This document shows positions 46,130 to 56,456 of a DNA stretch of 64,000 nt, one piece after another. Position numbers and translations under genes: made by a program. Source of the stretch: Janthinobacterium sp. 61 (GTDB lineage: Bacteria > Pseudomonadota > Gammaproteobacteria > Burkholderiales > Burkholderiaceae_D); assembly GCF_002846335.1 (NCBI RefSeq), contig NZ_PJMQ01000001.1, forward strand, positions 3,162,001-3,226,000. The letters run 5' to 3'. Every line of letters begins with the position of its first letter. The first letter of the stretch is position 1. A model generated the notes under the pieces. That model did not search any database. It saw nothing but the letters and a program-made list of their open reading frames with translations, and was not told the origin of the DNA.

Positions 46130-47056
46130 CTATTTCTTGACAACAAAAACCACGCCGACCACGGCTACCAGCATGCCGGCGATGCCCAGCATATTAAATG
46201 CTTCGCCAAACATCAGCCAGGCCATCACGGCCGTCGTGGGCGGCGTCAGGTACAGCAAGCCCGTCACCTTCGTCGCATCGCTGCGGCGGATCAGGGCGAA
46301 CAGCAGAAAAATGGCGCCGATGGACAGGACGAGTACAGACCACAGCAAGGCGCCAACAAAATTCGCCGTCCATTGGACGTTGCTGAAATGCAGGTCCAGA
46401 CCTTCGTAATACAGGGCAAACGGCAACACGACCACGATGGAGGCGGCAAACTGCACCACTGTGCCCGTGCGCAAGTCGAATTGGGGACAGTGGCGTTTTT
46501 GATACATGGTGCCGGCCGTCATCGACAGCAGAGCGAACACGCACAGCAGCACGCTTTCCACGGTCAGGCCCACGAGATTGATCTTGGCATACACGACCAG
46601 AGCCACGCCCAGCAAGCCAAAGAATAGGCCCAGCCACTGGCGCGGGCGCACGGATTCGCCGATCAGGGGCGCGGCGCAGGCCGTCAGCACAGGCTGCATG
46701 CCCACGATCAGGGCGGACAGGCCGGCTGGCATGCCCAGCTTGATGGCGCACCAGACGCCGGCCAGATAGCCAGCCTGCATCAGGATGCCGGCCACGGCGA
46801 TCTGGCGAAACTGTCCCACGGGCCACGGCGCACGCAACAGCAGCACCAGCGGCAGCAGGATCACCAGCACGCCCAGGAAGCGCAGCAGCAGGAAGGTCAG
46901 CGGCGGCGCGTACGGCAGGCCGAACTTGGCGACAATAAAACCTGTGCTCCATAACAACACAAAGAAACCGGGCAAGGCCATCGGCGCCAGGGTCGTCAAG
47001 AAAGGGGCTTTGGGGGCTTTGCCGCTGGCGCCGGCTGCGGCGGGAAGATTGGACAT
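46130..47056 (-). CDS. EamA/DMT-family transporter
   Basis: A 308-residue drug/metabolite transporter with ten predicted membrane helices in two EamA repeats, the second repeat starting near residue 158 (VESVLLCVFALLSMTAGTMYQKR). The start at 47056 (MSNLPAAAG) is one choice; the frame opens 19 codons further upstream. Substrate unknown; export of amino acids or metabolites is typical. Co-directional with the nitroreductase. Confidence 0.84.
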   Translation of the reverse strand: MSNLPAAAGASGKAPKAPFLTTLAPMALPGFFVLLWSTGFIVAKFGLPYAPPLTFLLLRFLGVLVILLPLVLLLRAPWPVGQFRQIAVAGILMQAGYLAGVWCAIKLGMPAGLSALIVGMQPVLTACAAPLIGESVRPRQWLGLFFGLLGVALVVYAKINLVGLTVESVLLCVFALLSMTAGTMYQKRHCPQFDLRTGTVVQFAASIVVVLPFALYYEGLDLHFSNVQWTANFVGALLWSVLVLSIGAIFLLFALIRRSDATKVTGLLYLTPPTTAVMAWLMFGEAFNMLGIAGMLVAVVGVVFVVKK

Positions 47057-47241
47057 GGTATCAACTCGGGAAACGGGATCGGCACCGGGGCGCTGCGCCA
47101 GTGCGGGAGGCAAAGTCTAGCATGCTGCGCCGCAATCGTCCCCGCAGCCACTGGAAACGATAGTTTAAGTCCAAACTATTAACACACAGAAAGCAAATAT
47201 TTCTCTTTAGAAACAAAGACTTTTGACGCAAATCTATTCAA

Positions 47242-47257
47242 TTGTTGCATCGCACAA
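47242..47257 (+). promoter_or_regulatory. PhbF/PhaR-type operator repeat 1
   Basis: TTGTTGCATCGCACAA contains TGCATCGCAC, which matches the PhbF motif TGCRNYGCAA (described in Herbaspirillum seropedicae) at 9 of 10 positions. It lies just upstream of the phaP -35 hexamer. Its twin is at 47298-47313. Confidence 0.6.
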
Positions 47258-47264
47258 GAATCGC

Positions 47265-47292
47265 TTGACTTACGTTTTTTTCACCGTAGAAT
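47265..47292 (+). promoter_or_regulatory. phaP promoter
   Basis: TTGACT (47265-47270) and TAGAAT (47287-47292) are spaced by 16 bases, a good sigma70 match. The likely start of transcription falls at the second operator repeat. Confidence 0.65.
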
Positions 47293-47297
47293 AGGGT

Positions 47298-47313
47298 TTG
47301 TTGCGTTGCACAA
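47298..47313 (+). promoter_or_regulatory. PhbF/PhaR-type operator repeat 2
   Basis: TTGTTGCGTTGCACAA differs from the first repeat at two of 16 positions and contains TGCGTTGCAC, again 9 of 10 for TGCRNYGCAA. It overlaps the expected transcription start, so binding would repress. Confidence 0.6.
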
Positions 47314-47406
47314 TTCTTGTTCAGCTTGAAAATTTAGATTCACCTGCTTTCCCAAACGGTACACGCAGCATCAAATTAACCAGATTTCGATTTTTTGGAG
47401 ATTTAT

Positions 47407-47973
47407 ATGTTTTCAATTCCTGAGCAATTTTCGTCCGCTACCAAAGCCAACCTGGAAGCCCAATTCGCCCTTTTCTCGTCGCTGACGGGCAAAGCCTTCG
47501 AAGGCATCGAAAAGATCGTCGAACTGAACCTGACCGCTGCCAAGGCAACGCTGGAAGAATCGACCGCCGCCGCCAAGCAATTGCTGTCGGCAAAAGATCC
47601 ACAAGAATTCTTCTCGCTGAGCGCTGCTCAAGCCCAGCCTAGCGCCGAAAAGGCCATCGCTTACGGTCGTCACCTGGCTGCCATCACGTCCGGCACCCAA
47701 GCCGAGTTCAGCAAAGCAGCTGAATCGCAAATCGCTGAAACCAACCGCAAAGTCCTGTCGCTGGTGGAAGAAGTGACCAAGAACGCGCCAGCCGGTTCGG
47801 AAAACGCCGTTGCCATCCTGAAAAGCGCCATCGGCAACGCCAATGCAGGCTACGAGCAATTCTCGAAAACCAGCAAGCAAGCCGTTGAAGCCATCGAAGC
47901 GAACCTGACTTCGGCCGTGAACCAGTTCACGCAAGCGGCTGAAAAAGTCGCGCCACGCACGGCTGCCAAGTAA
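47407..47973 (+). CDS. phaP: Phasin (polyhydroxyalkanoate granule-associated protein)
   Basis: Coats intracellular PHB granules and controls their number and size. The 188-residue protein begins [22 protein letters not shown] and is almost entirely amphipathic helix, rich in Ala, Lys and Glu, with the family region [28 protein letters not shown] and an Ala-rich C-terminus. GGAG at 47397-47400 marks ATG 47407; a TTG four codons earlier is too close to that site. No other pha gene is in the window. Confidence 0.93.
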   Translation: MFSIPEQFSSATKANLEAQFALFSSLTGKAFEGIEKIVELNLTAAKATLEESTAAAKQLLSAKDPQEFFSLSAAQAQPSAEKAIAYGRHLAAITSGTQAEFSKAAESQIAETNRKVLSLVEEVTKNAPAGSENAVAILKSAIGNANAGYEQFSKTSKQAVEAIEANLTSAVNQFTQAAEKVAPRTAAK

Positions 47974-48054
47974 TTCTTGCGCGACCGCTACGGCGGTCCG
48001 CTGTTACCGGCTCCTCCAGGCATCCATCCTGCACTTCCCCGACGGATGCCATTA

Positions 48055-48081
48055 TGCCCCAGCCTCGCTGGGGCATTTTTT
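48055..48081 (+). terminator. Rho-independent terminator of phaP
   Basis: TGCCCCAGC and GCTGGGGCA form a 9-bp stem with a 3-base loop, followed by TTTTTT. It separates phaP from the convergent liv operon. Confidence 0.88.
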
Positions 48082-48106
48082 ATGCCTGAGCACTTCCTGA
48101 GCGCGA

Positions 48107-48844
48107 TTACTCCCCCAGATACGCCGCCTTCACGCGCGGGTCGTCGAGCATGGCGGCCGCATTGCCGCCCATGGTGACCAGCCCGGAATCCATCACATAG
48201 CCGCGGTGCGCCGCCTGCAGTGCCAGGCGGGCATTCTGTTCGACCAGCAAGATCGTAATGCCTTCGGATGACACCTTGCGGATCACCTCGAAAATTTTCT
48301 CGACCATGATGGGCGACAGGCCCATCGATGGCTCGTCAAGCAGCAGCAGCTTCGGATGGCTCATCAGCGCGCGCGCCATGGCCAGCATCTGCTGCTCGCC
48401 GCCGGAGAGGGTGCCGGCCATCTGCGCCGCCCGTTCCTTCAGGCGCGGGAATACGTCGAACCATTTCTCGATATCGGCCTCGACACCCGCCTTGTCCGTG
48501 CGCGTATAGGCGCCCATCATGAGGTTTTCGCGGATCGACATGCGGGTAAACACGCCCCGCCCTTCCGGCACCATGGCCAGCTTCCTTTCCACCAGGTGAA
48601 ATGATTTCGTGCCCTTGAGCGATTCGCCCAGATAACTGATCGTACCTTCGATCTTGCAAGCAGGCAAAGTGCCCGTGATGGCTTTCAAGGTCGTCGTCTT
48701 GCCGGCGCCGTTCGCGCCGATCAGGGCGATCAGCTCGCCCTCGTTGACTTCCAGATCGATGCCTTTCACCGCCTTGATGCCGCCGTAAGCCACATGCAGG
48801 CCCGCGACCTTGAGTACGCTGTTGTTCAAGCCATTGTTACTCAT
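48107..48844 (-). CDS. livF: Branched-chain amino acid ABC transporter ATP-binding protein LivF
   Basis: One of two ATPases of the high-affinity branched-chain amino acid (or amide/urea-type) importer. The 245-residue protein has Walker A (GANGAGKTTTLKAI), the signature LSGGEQQMLAMARALM and Walker B (LLLDEPSMGLSP). The start at 48844 overlaps the livG stop (ATGA); the frame extends upstream inside livG without support. Confidence 0.93.
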   Translation of the reverse strand: MSNNGLNNSVLKVAGLHVAYGGIKAVKGIDLEVNEGELIALIGANGAGKTTTLKAITGTLPACKIEGTISYLGESLKGTKSFHLVERKLAMVPEGRGVFTRMSIRENLMMGAYTRTDKAGVEADIEKWFDVFPRLKERAAQMAGTLSGGEQQMLAMARALMSHPKLLLLDEPSMGLSPIMVEKIFEVIRKVSSEGITILLVEQNARLALQAAHRGYVMDSGLVTMGGNAAAMLDDPRVKAAYLGE

Positions 48845-49614
48845 GCGTGCGATCCCCCCAGATAAGCCTCGATAACGGCCGGGTTTTGTTGTATTTCTGC
48901 CGGCAAGCCTTCCGCGATGCGCTTGCCATACTCGAGCACCGTGATGCGGTCGCACAATCCCATCATCAGTTTCACATCGTGCTCGATCAACAGCACGGTC
49001 TTGCCTTCGGCCTTGATTTTCACCAGCAACTCGCGCAGGGCCAGCTTTTCCGTGGCGTTCATGCCCGCCGCCGGCTCATCGAGGGCCAGCAGGGTCGGGT
49101 CGGTCGCCAGCGCGCGGGCGATTTCCAGGCGCCGCTGGTCGCCATACGACAAAAAGCGCGCCGTGCGGTTGGCGAACTGGGCGATGCCGACGAAATCGAG
49201 CAGCTCCATGGCCCGCTTGCGGATGGACGCCTCTTCTTCGCGCGCCGCCTTGTGGCGGAAGATGGCGCCGAACACGCCCTGGTGCGAGCGCACATGGCGC
49301 CCCACCATGACGTTTTCCAGCGCCGTCATGTCGCCAAACAGGCGGATGTTCTGGAAGGTGCGCGCAATGCCCGCCTTGGCCACCTTGTGCGGCGCGGAGG
49401 GTGAATACGGCTTGCCGGCCAGCTCGAAGGTACCCGTGTCGGGCTGGTACAGTCCCGTGATGACATTGAAAAACGTGGTCTTGCCGGCGCCGTTCGGGCC
49501 GATCAAGCCATAAATCTGGCCTTGCCGGATGGTAATGCCCACGTCGGTCAGCGCCTGCAAGCCGCCGAAACGTTTATTCACGCCGGCGATGTTGAGAATG
49601 ATTTGTTCGCTCAT
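48841..49614 (-). CDS. livG: Branched-chain amino acid ABC transporter ATP-binding protein LivG
   Basis: Second ATPase of the importer, 257 residues: Walker A (GPNGAGKTTFFNVITG), a helical insert, the signature LSYGDQRRLEIARALA and Walker B (LLALDEPAAGMN). It lies between livM (12-base gap) and livF. Confidence 0.94.
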   Translation of the reverse strand: MSEQIILNIAGVNKRFGGLQALTDVGITIRQGQIYGLIGPNGAGKTTFFNVITGLYQPDTGTFELAGKPYSPSAPHKVAKAGIARTFQNIRLFGDMTALENVMVGRHVRSHQGVFGAIFRHKAAREEEASIRKRAMELLDFVGIAQFANRTARFLSYGDQRRLEIARALATDPTLLALDEPAAGMNATEKLALRELLVKIKAEGKTVLLIEHDVKLMMGLCDRITVLEYGKRIAEGLPAEIQQNPAVIEAYLGGSHA

Positions 49615-49626
49615 GCTATCCCTCCC

Positions 49627-50844
<1,218 letters not shown>

Positions 50845-50866
50845 GATTTAATCTCCCAGTTTCACA

Positions 50867-51796
50867 TCAGGCACGGTCGGCCACTCGTTCGCCCATGATG
50901 CCGGACGGGCGCAGGGTCAGCACGATGATCAGCACGACGAAGGCAAAGATATCCTGATAGTGGCTGCCCAGGAAGCCGCCCGTGATGTCGCCGATATAGC
51001 CGGCGCCCAGGCTCTCGATAATGCCCAGCAAGATACCGCCCAGCATGGCGCCGTAGATATTGCCGATGCCGCCCAGCACGGCCGCACAGAAAGCTTTCAA
51101 GCCGGGAATGGCACCCATGGAAAATTGTATGGAGGCATAGTTGGCGCCCCACATCACGCCCGCCACGGCCGCCAGCGCGGCGCCGATGGCAAAGGTGGCC
51201 ACGATGACCTTGTCGGAATCGACGCCCATGAGGCCCGCCACGCGGGGGTTTTCAGCCGTGGCGCGCATGGCGCGGCCCATTCTTGTTTTTTCCACCAGCA
51301 ACACCAATCCTCCCATCGACAAGGCGGCCAGGGCCAGCAGCAGCACTTGCGTTTGCGAAATCACGGCGCCGCCCACATTGATGGGGTCGGTCGACAGCAA
51401 TTGCGGGAAGGGCAAGGGATTGCGCGTCCAGATCATCATGGCAAAGGTTTGCAGCAGGATGGAGACGCCGATGGCGGTAATCAGGGGGGCGAGGCGGGGG
51501 GCGTTGCGCAGGCGGCGGTAGGCGACCCGCTCGATGATGATATTGACCAGAATACAGATGGGAATGGCGCCGAGGATGGCGGTGGCCAGTTTCAGATAGC
51601 CGGGCCAGTCCGGCACATAAATGCCCAGCAGCTTGAGGATGGTCAAGCCCACCATGGCGCCGATCATGAGCACATCGCCGTGGGCGAAGTTGATCAGGTT
51701 CAAGACGCCGTACACCATCGTGTAACCGAGGGCGACTAAGGCGTACATGCTGCCCAGCACCAAGCCGTTAATGATCTGCTGGATGAATGTATCCAT
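50867..51796 (-). CDS. livH: Branched-chain amino acid ABC transporter permease LivH
   Basis: A 309-residue permease with eight or so helices and the LivH hallmarks MYALVALGYTMVYGVLNLINFAHGDVLM, RAMRATAENPRVAGLMGVD and FKA-type C-terminal loops (GLKAFCAAVLGGIGNIYGAM). First gene of livHMGF. No periplasmic binding protein gene (livK/livJ type) is present here, so it must be encoded elsewhere. Confidence 0.94.
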   Translation of the reverse strand: MDTFIQQIINGLVLGSMYALVALGYTMVYGVLNLINFAHGDVLMIGAMVGLTILKLLGIYVPDWPGYLKLATAILGAIPICILVNIIIERVAYRRLRNAPRLAPLITAIGVSILLQTFAMMIWTRNPLPFPQLLSTDPINVGGAVISQTQVLLLALAALSMGGLVLLVEKTRMGRAMRATAENPRVAGLMGVDSDKVIVATFAIGAALAAVAGVMWGANYASIQFSMGAIPGLKAFCAAVLGGIGNIYGAMLGGILLGIIESLGAGYIGDITGGFLGSHYQDIFAFVVLIIVLTLRPSGIMGERVADRA

Positions 51797-52091
51797 GATT
51801 GCCCTATCAAATATGCATTTTTCGGGAACAACTTCCGCCAGAACATGTCGCTGATACAAAAACGGCACCGGAGGAAGAATTCCTGCAGTGCCATCCCTGG
51901 ATCGTTCTCACCAGCATGGTGCACGCACTCAAAACGGGCGTGACATCACTTAGTCATAACGACAACACATTCAAGCTTGAGGCAATCATAACGATCTTTT
52001 GCAAAAACTAAACTTGGAATAAATCAATCATTTCAAAATTAAATTCGGTTTTGAGGTGACTATTTCATCGATACTCAAGAACCATACAGGC
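51797..52091. other. Intergenic region upstream of livH
   Basis: About 295 bases of AT-rich sequence between the ispH stop and the livH start, both on the minus strand. Minus-strand TTGCAAAAGATCG could be part of a promoter, but no strong -35/-10 pair is clear. No gene is seen. Confidence 0.5.
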
Positions 52092-53039
52092 TCAGGCGAC
52101 GTCGCGCTTGATGCCATCGAGGCCTTTCGGCATCGGGAACGTCACGGCTTCCTGCACCCCGTCGAGGGGGCGCACGCTCTTCACGCCACATTCTTTCAAG
52201 CGGTCGATGACGGCTTGCACCAGCACCTCGGGCGCCGAGGCGCCAGCCGTCACGCCCACGCGCAGCTTGCCTTCCAGCCAGGCGGGGTCGATTTGCGAGG
52301 CATTGTCGACCATATAGGCTGGCGTGCCCATCTTCTCGGCCACTTCGCGCAAGCGGTTCGAATTCGAGCTGTTCGGGCTGCCGACGACGATCACCACTTC
52401 CACTTGCGGGGCCATGAATTTCACCGCTTCCTGGCGGTTCGTAGTGGCGTAGCAAATGTCGCCTTTTTTCGGCTCGGCAATGTTCGGATATTTCGCTTTC
52501 AAGGCCGCAATAATGTCGCTAGTGTCGTCAACTGACAACGTTGTTTGCGAAACATAGGCCAGGCTCTCCGGATTGGCGACCTGCAATGCCGCCACATCTT
52601 CGAGCGTTTCCACCAGATGCATGCCCATATCGGCCTGGCCCATCGTGCCTTCGACCTCGGGATGGCCATCGTGGCCGATCATGACGATCTCGCGGCCTTC
52701 GCGGCGCATCTTGCCTACTTCCATGTGCACCTTGGTGACCAGCGGGCAAGTCGCATCAAAAATGCTCAGGCCACGCGATTCCGCCTCGGCGCGCACGGCT
52801 TTCGACACGCCATGCGCGGAAAACACGAGCGTATTGCCAGCAGGTACGTCATCGAGGTCGTCGATGAAGATGGCACCCTTGTTGCGCAAGTCGGCCACCA
52901 CATAGGCGTTGTGGACGATTTCATGGCGTACATAGATCGGTGCACCAAATTGCTGCAAGGCACGCTCGACGATTTCGATCGCCCGGTCGACGCCAGCGCA
53001 GAAACCGCGGGGCTGGGCCAGTAACAGTTCTTTATCCAT
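52092..53039 (-). CDS. ispH: 4-hydroxy-3-methylbut-2-enyl diphosphate reductase
   Basis: Last enzyme of the non-mevalonate (MEP) isoprenoid pathway, an iron-sulfur protein that makes IPP and DMAPP. The 315-residue protein has the three cluster cysteines in [14 protein letters not shown] (Cys13), [11 protein letters not shown] and [11 protein letters not shown], plus [15 protein letters not shown]. It follows fkpB by 12 bases on the same strand, a conserved pairing. Confidence 0.96.
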   Translation of the reverse strand: MDKELLLAQPRGFCAGVDRAIEIVERALQQFGAPIYVRHEIVHNAYVVADLRNKGAIFIDDLDDVPAGNTLVFSAHGVSKAVRAEAESRGLSIFDATCPLVTKVHMEVGKMRREGREIVMIGHDGHPEVEGTMGQADMGMHLVETLEDVAALQVANPESLAYVSQTTLSVDDTSDIIAALKAKYPNIAEPKKGDICYATTNRQEAVKFMAPQVEVVIVVGSPNSSNSNRLREVAEKMGTPAYMVDNASQIDPAWLEGKLRVGVTAGASAPEVLVQAVIDRLKECGVKSVRPLDGVQEAVTFPMPKGLDGIKRDVA

Positions 53040-53051
53040 CGCTATTCCCTT

Positions 53052-53507
53052 TTACAGCACCGAAATGAGCTTGACTTCAAAGCGCAGCGGCTGACCGGCC
53101 AGCGGATGATTGAAGTCGAACAGGGCGGAGTCCTCGCGCATTTCGCGCAGCACGCCGGCAAAGCGGCCGCCGCCCGGCGCGGCAAAGTCGACCAGGTCGC
53201 CGATCTTGTAGTCGGCGCCCGGCACGGAGTTTTCGTCCAGCGTCGCGCGCGACACCGACTGCACCAGCTCGGGATTACGCTCGCCAAAGCCTTCGCCGGC
53301 GGCCAGCTCGAACGTATGGTGCGTGCCCTCAGGCAAGCCTAGCAGGCGCTGCTCGAGGAATGGCGCCAGCTGGCCCTGTCCCAGCATCAAGGTAGCAGGA
53401 TTTCCGCTAAAGGTAGTGACAATATCAGTACCGTCAACAGTAGCAAGACGATAATGCAGGGTGAGGTAAGCCGCTTCGGTGACGACTGCTGGTTGCTCGA
53501 TGGACAT
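53052..53507 (-). CDS. fkpB: FKBP-type peptidyl-prolyl isomerase, SlpA type
   Basis: A 151-residue SlyD-like/SlpA folding factor with FKBP and insert-in-flap domains. It has the start of the FKBP core ([21 protein letters not shown]), the [42 protein letters not shown] core, and the [17 protein letters not shown]-terminal strand. No His-rich SlyD tail is present. Usual partner of ispH, and next to radC on the opposite strand. Confidence 0.92.
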   Translation of the reverse strand: MSIEQPAVVTEAAYLTLHYRLATVDGTDIVTTFSGNPATLMLGQGQLAPFLEQRLLGLPEGTHHTFELAAGEGFGERNPELVQSVSRATLDENSVPGADYKIGDLVDFAAPGGGRFAGVLREMREDSALFDFNHPLAGQPLRFEVKLISVL

Positions 53508-53628
53508 AGTGAGTTTTCAAGTAGCTGATGCAAAACGATATTGTAAGCCACACTGGCCGCGCCTGCCCCATGGCTTCGTCAAAGAAGGCCATGCTGGGGC
53601 TCGCGCCGGTGACAAACAGGAGAACAGC

Positions 53629-54303
53629 ATGGGCATCAAGGACTGGCCGGCCAGAGAACGGCCGCGCGAACGCCTGATCGAGGATGGCGCACACTCGCTG
53701 TCGGATGCGGAATTACTGGCCGTATTCCTGCGCACTGGCGTGCGCGGCAAGAGCGCGGTGGAGCTGGCGCGCGATACGGTGGAACACTTCGGCTCCCTGC
53801 GGGGCCTGTTTGGCGCCAGCCTCGTGAGTTTTTCCGCCGTGCATGGCATGGGCAGCGCCAAGTTCGCCCAGCTGCAAGCAGTCATGGAACTGGCGCGGCG
53901 CGCCATCATCGAGGATTTGCAGGCGGGCCAGGCCCTCAGTTCGCCGCATGCGGTAAAAGACTATTTGCGCCTGACCCTGGGCAACCTGGCGCACGAAGCG
54001 TTTCACGTGTTGTTTTTGGACGTCAAGAACCGCCTGATCACCACCCGCGAAATGTTTCGCGGCACCCTCACCCACACCAGCGTGTACCCGCGCGAAGTGG
54101 TCAAGCAGGCGCTGCTGCACAACGCGGCCAGCGTCATGCTGGCCCACAACCACCCGTCCGGCACGCAGGAACCAAGCGAATCGGATTTATTGCTGACGCG
54201 CACGCTGGTGCAGGCCTTGTCGCTGGTGGACGTGCGCATCCTCGACCATTTCGTCGTGGCCGGGCGGCAAGTGCATTCGTTTGCGGAACACGGCCAGATC
54301 TAG
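53629..54303 (+). CDS. radC: RadC-family JAB-domain protein
   Basis: A 224-residue protein with an N-terminal helix-hairpin-helix region ([27 protein letters not shown] and [15 protein letters not shown]) and a C-terminal JAB/MPN metalloprotease-like domain with the zinc motif [17 protein letters not shown]. The true function is unsettled; a DNA repair role for RadC is no longer accepted generally. AGGAG precedes ATG 53629; the frame opens 50 codons upstream into the fkpB side. Confidence 0.9.
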   Translation: MGIKDWPARERPRERLIEDGAHSLSDAELLAVFLRTGVRGKSAVELARDTVEHFGSLRGLFGASLVSFSAVHGMGSAKFAQLQAVMELARRAIIEDLQAGQALSSPHAVKDYLRLTLGNLAHEAFHVLFLDVKNRLITTREMFRGTLTHTSVYPREVVKQALLHNAASVMLAHNHPSGTQEPSESDLLLTRTLVQALSLVDVRILDHFVVAGRQVHSFAEHGQI

Positions 54304-54482
54304 GCCAGCGCCGCTCTGGTCGCAGTTAACCATGTGTAAACAAGGACATACGTGACAGAGCCGAAACGCTTATCTAACAGGAAACAGCACTGTTTACCAG
54401 TGCTTTTCCCTATGGGGAAAAGGGAAAGTCAAATTGTTAAATTAATTCACAACAACATGACACAATTGTTTTTCGCAAGTCA

Positions 54483-54511
54483 TTGATAAATCTGCTTATT
54501 TTAGATATACT
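54483..54511 (+). promoter_or_regulatory. rpmB-rpmG promoter
   Basis: TTGATA (54483-54488) and TATACT (54506-54511) are spaced by exactly 17 bases, a near-consensus sigma70 promoter, about 40 bases ahead of rpmB. Confidence 0.75.
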
Positions 54512-54550
54512 CTCGTTTTTCCAATTTGGAATATCTTTAAGGAGTGCGCC

Positions 54551-54787
54551 ATGGCACGTGTTTGCCAAGTCACTGGGAAGAAGCCGATGGTCGGCAACAA
54601 TGTTTCCCATGCAAACAACAAAACCAAACGTCGTTTTTTGCCTAACTTGCAGAATCGTCGTATTTTTGTTGAATCTGAAAACCGCTGGGTCTCCCTGCGT
54701 TTGTCCAACGCCGGTCTGCGCGTCATCGATAAAGTCGGCATCGACGCCGTATTGGTCGATATGCGCGCTCGTGGCGAAAAAGTCTAA
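54551..54787 (+). CDS. rpmB: Ribosomal protein L28 (bL28)
   Basis: Large-subunit ribosomal protein, 78 residues, typical bL28 sequence: [33 protein letters not shown] and the C-terminal RARGEKV. AAGGAG precedes the ATG. It is followed by rpmG after 22 bases, the usual order. Confidence 0.97.
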   Translation: MARVCQVTGKKPMVGNNVSHANNKTKRRFLPNLQNRRIFVESENRWVSLRLSNAGLRVIDKVGIDAVLVDMRARGEKV

Positions 54788-54809
54788 TTAGCAGAATAAG
54801 GGAGCTATC

Positions 54810-54977
54810 ATGGCAAAATCAGGCCGCGACAAAATCAAGTTAGAATCGACCGCCGGTACGGGTCACTTCTACACGACTACCAAAAACAAGCGTACGACGC
54901 CTGCGAAAATGGAGATCATGAAATTTGATCCTAAAGCACGCAAGCACGTAACGTACAAAGAAACCAAAATCAAGTAA
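54810..54977 (+). CDS. rpmG: Ribosomal protein L33 (bL33)
   Basis: Large-subunit ribosomal protein, 55 residues, beginning [18 protein letters not shown] and ending with [11 protein letters not shown]. It lacks the zinc-binding cysteine pairs of the C+ form, so it is the zinc-independent type. AAGGGAG precedes ATG 54810. Second gene of the rpmB-rpmG pair. Confidence 0.96.
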   Translation: MAKSGRDKIKLESTAGTGHFYTTTKNKRTTPAKMEIMKFDPKARKHVTYKETKIK

Positions 54978-54999
54978 TTGATATTGTGTTCTGTAAAAA

Positions 55000-55026
55000 G
55001 AGCCGCTCCAATGAGCGGTTTTTTTT
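55000..55026 (+). terminator. Rho-independent terminator of rpmB-rpmG
   Basis: CCGCTC and GAGCGG form a 6-bp stem around CAAT, followed by eight T bases. A short but strong terminator. Confidence 0.8.
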
Positions 55027-55068
55027 CGCCCTGATTTTCAGCCGGCTGCCCTTCCCTTTTGCCGGGAC

Positions 55069-55097
55069 GAAAAAAAGGCCCTGAAATCCAGGGCCTT
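55069..55097 (-). terminator. Rho-independent terminator of the desaturase gene
   Basis: On the minus strand, AAGGCCCTG and CAGGGCCTT form a 9-bp stem around a 5-base loop, followed by T bases. It ends the minus-strand desaturase message and lies back to back with the rpmG terminator. Confidence 0.85.
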
Positions 55098-55115
55098 GAT
55101 ATGGCGCAGTCTTGA

Positions 55116-56324
55116 TTATGCGTAGCTACGCAGGCGCAAGGAAAAATCTTGTAGCGACTTGATGCCCGACGCTTCGGCGCGCGTGCACCAGTCTTGCAGC
55201 TTCTGCAGCAACTGTTCGCGCGTAAAGTGCGAACGCTCCCAGATGGCGCCCAGTTCCACGCGCATGTGGTGCATGGTTTCCAGCGCCTTGCTGTGCTGGA
55301 ACAGTTCCGACAACTGCTCGTGATGCGCATCGGCCAGTTTGCCCGGTTCGCGCTGCATCAGCTTGCGCGACGATTTCAGGAAGCGCTTTTCCAGTTCAGC
55401 CTTGTGCTTCAGGTGCTCGAGCTCCTCTTTCCAGGCATGCTTGATCGATTTGGCGTACTTGGCCATCACGTCGTAGCGGTTGGCGATGACCGATTGCAAG
55501 GTCTCGAAATCCGCTTCCAGCTTGCCGTGCGAGAACTTCGGTTCCGGCGCCAGCTTTTTCACCTTGGCCAGGCCCAGCATTTCCAGCGCGCGGATATATG
55601 CCCAGCCAATATCGATTTCATACCATTTCGACGACAGCTTGGCCGACGTCGCATACGTATGGTGGTTGTTATGCAACTCTTCACCACCGATCAGGATGCC
55701 GAAGGGAATGATGTTGGTGGCCGCGTCGGCGCAATCGTAGTTGCGGTAGCCCCAGTAGTGGCCGATGCCATTGATGATGCCGGCTGCCGTAATCGGGATC
55801 CACATCATTTGCACGGCCCACACGGAAATGCCGATCACGCCGAACAACACGAAATTGATGACGAACAGCGACACCACGCCCAGCCAGCTGTATTTGGTGT
55901 ACAGATTGCGTTCGATCCAGTCAGTCGGCGTGCCGTGGCCGTACTTGGCCATGGTTTCCATGTTCTTCGATTCGGCGCGGTACAGCTCGGCGCCTTCCCA
56001 GAACACTTTCTTGATGCCGCGCGTCACAGGGCTGTGCGGATCTTCTTCCGTATCGCACTTGGCATGGTGTTTGCGGTGGATGGCAGCCCATTCCTTGGTG
56101 ACCTGGCCCGTCGTCAGCCACAGCCAGAAACGGAAGAAATGGCTGGGGATGGCGTGCAATTCCAGCGCCCGGTGGGCCTGGTGGCGATGCAGGTAAATCG
56201 TGACGCTGGCGATCGTGATATGCGTGACCACCATGGTGTACAGGAAAACTTGCCATGCGGACAGATCGGTAACGCCAGTTGCCATGAACTGCAAAACGTC
56301 GTGTAAAACGGAACTCAATGTCAT
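55116..56324 (-). CDS. Membrane acyl-CoA/acyl-lipid desaturase with C-terminal extension
   Basis: A 402-residue integral-membrane fatty acid desaturase of the delta-9 type. It has the di-iron histidine boxes HRHQAHR, HRKHH and HNNHH (in EELHNNHHTYA), with four membrane helices in the first 260 residues. The last 140 residues are charged, helical and unlike the catalytic core (KHAWKEELEHLKHKAELEKRFLKSSRKLMQ), perhaps a regulatory or membrane-association tail. It probably helps adjust membrane fluidity. It follows the mscS gene on the same strand after about 130 bases. Confidence 0.9.
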   Translation of the reverse strand: MTLSSVLHDVLQFMATGVTDLSAWQVFLYTMVVTHITIASVTIYLHRHQAHRALELHAIPSHFFRFWLWLTTGQVTKEWAAIHRKHHAKCDTEEDPHSPVTRGIKKVFWEGAELYRAESKNMETMAKYGHGTPTDWIERNLYTKYSWLGVVSLFVINFVLFGVIGISVWAVQMMWIPITAAGIINGIGHYWGYRNYDCADAATNIIPFGILIGGEELHNNHHTYATSAKLSSKWYEIDIGWAYIRALEMLGLAKVKKLAPEPKFSHGKLEADFETLQSVIANRYDVMAKYAKSIKHAWKEELEHLKHKAELEKRFLKSSRKLMQREPGKLADAHHEQLSELFQHSKALETMHHMRVELGAIWERSHFTREQLLQKLQDWCTRAEASGIKSLQDFSLRLRSYA

Positions 56325-56456
56325 TACTACTACTCCAAGTGGACAGGCATGCGCACGGTCGCTCCAGTGACTCTGGAGGTCCGGCCGAGTTAATTTTAGG
56401 CGTAATTGTACGCCCTAATGGGTGCTATCAGGCAAAATCGGAGGCAGGCAGCGAGG

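Larger units (their letters stand above)
47057..47406. other. Intergenic region with the phasin promoter and duplicated operator
   Basis: A 350-base gap between the EamA gene and phaP, AT-rich. It holds a sigma70 promoter (47265-47292) and two near-identical 16-base repeats around it (separate entries). I see no additional gene. Confidence 0.7.
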
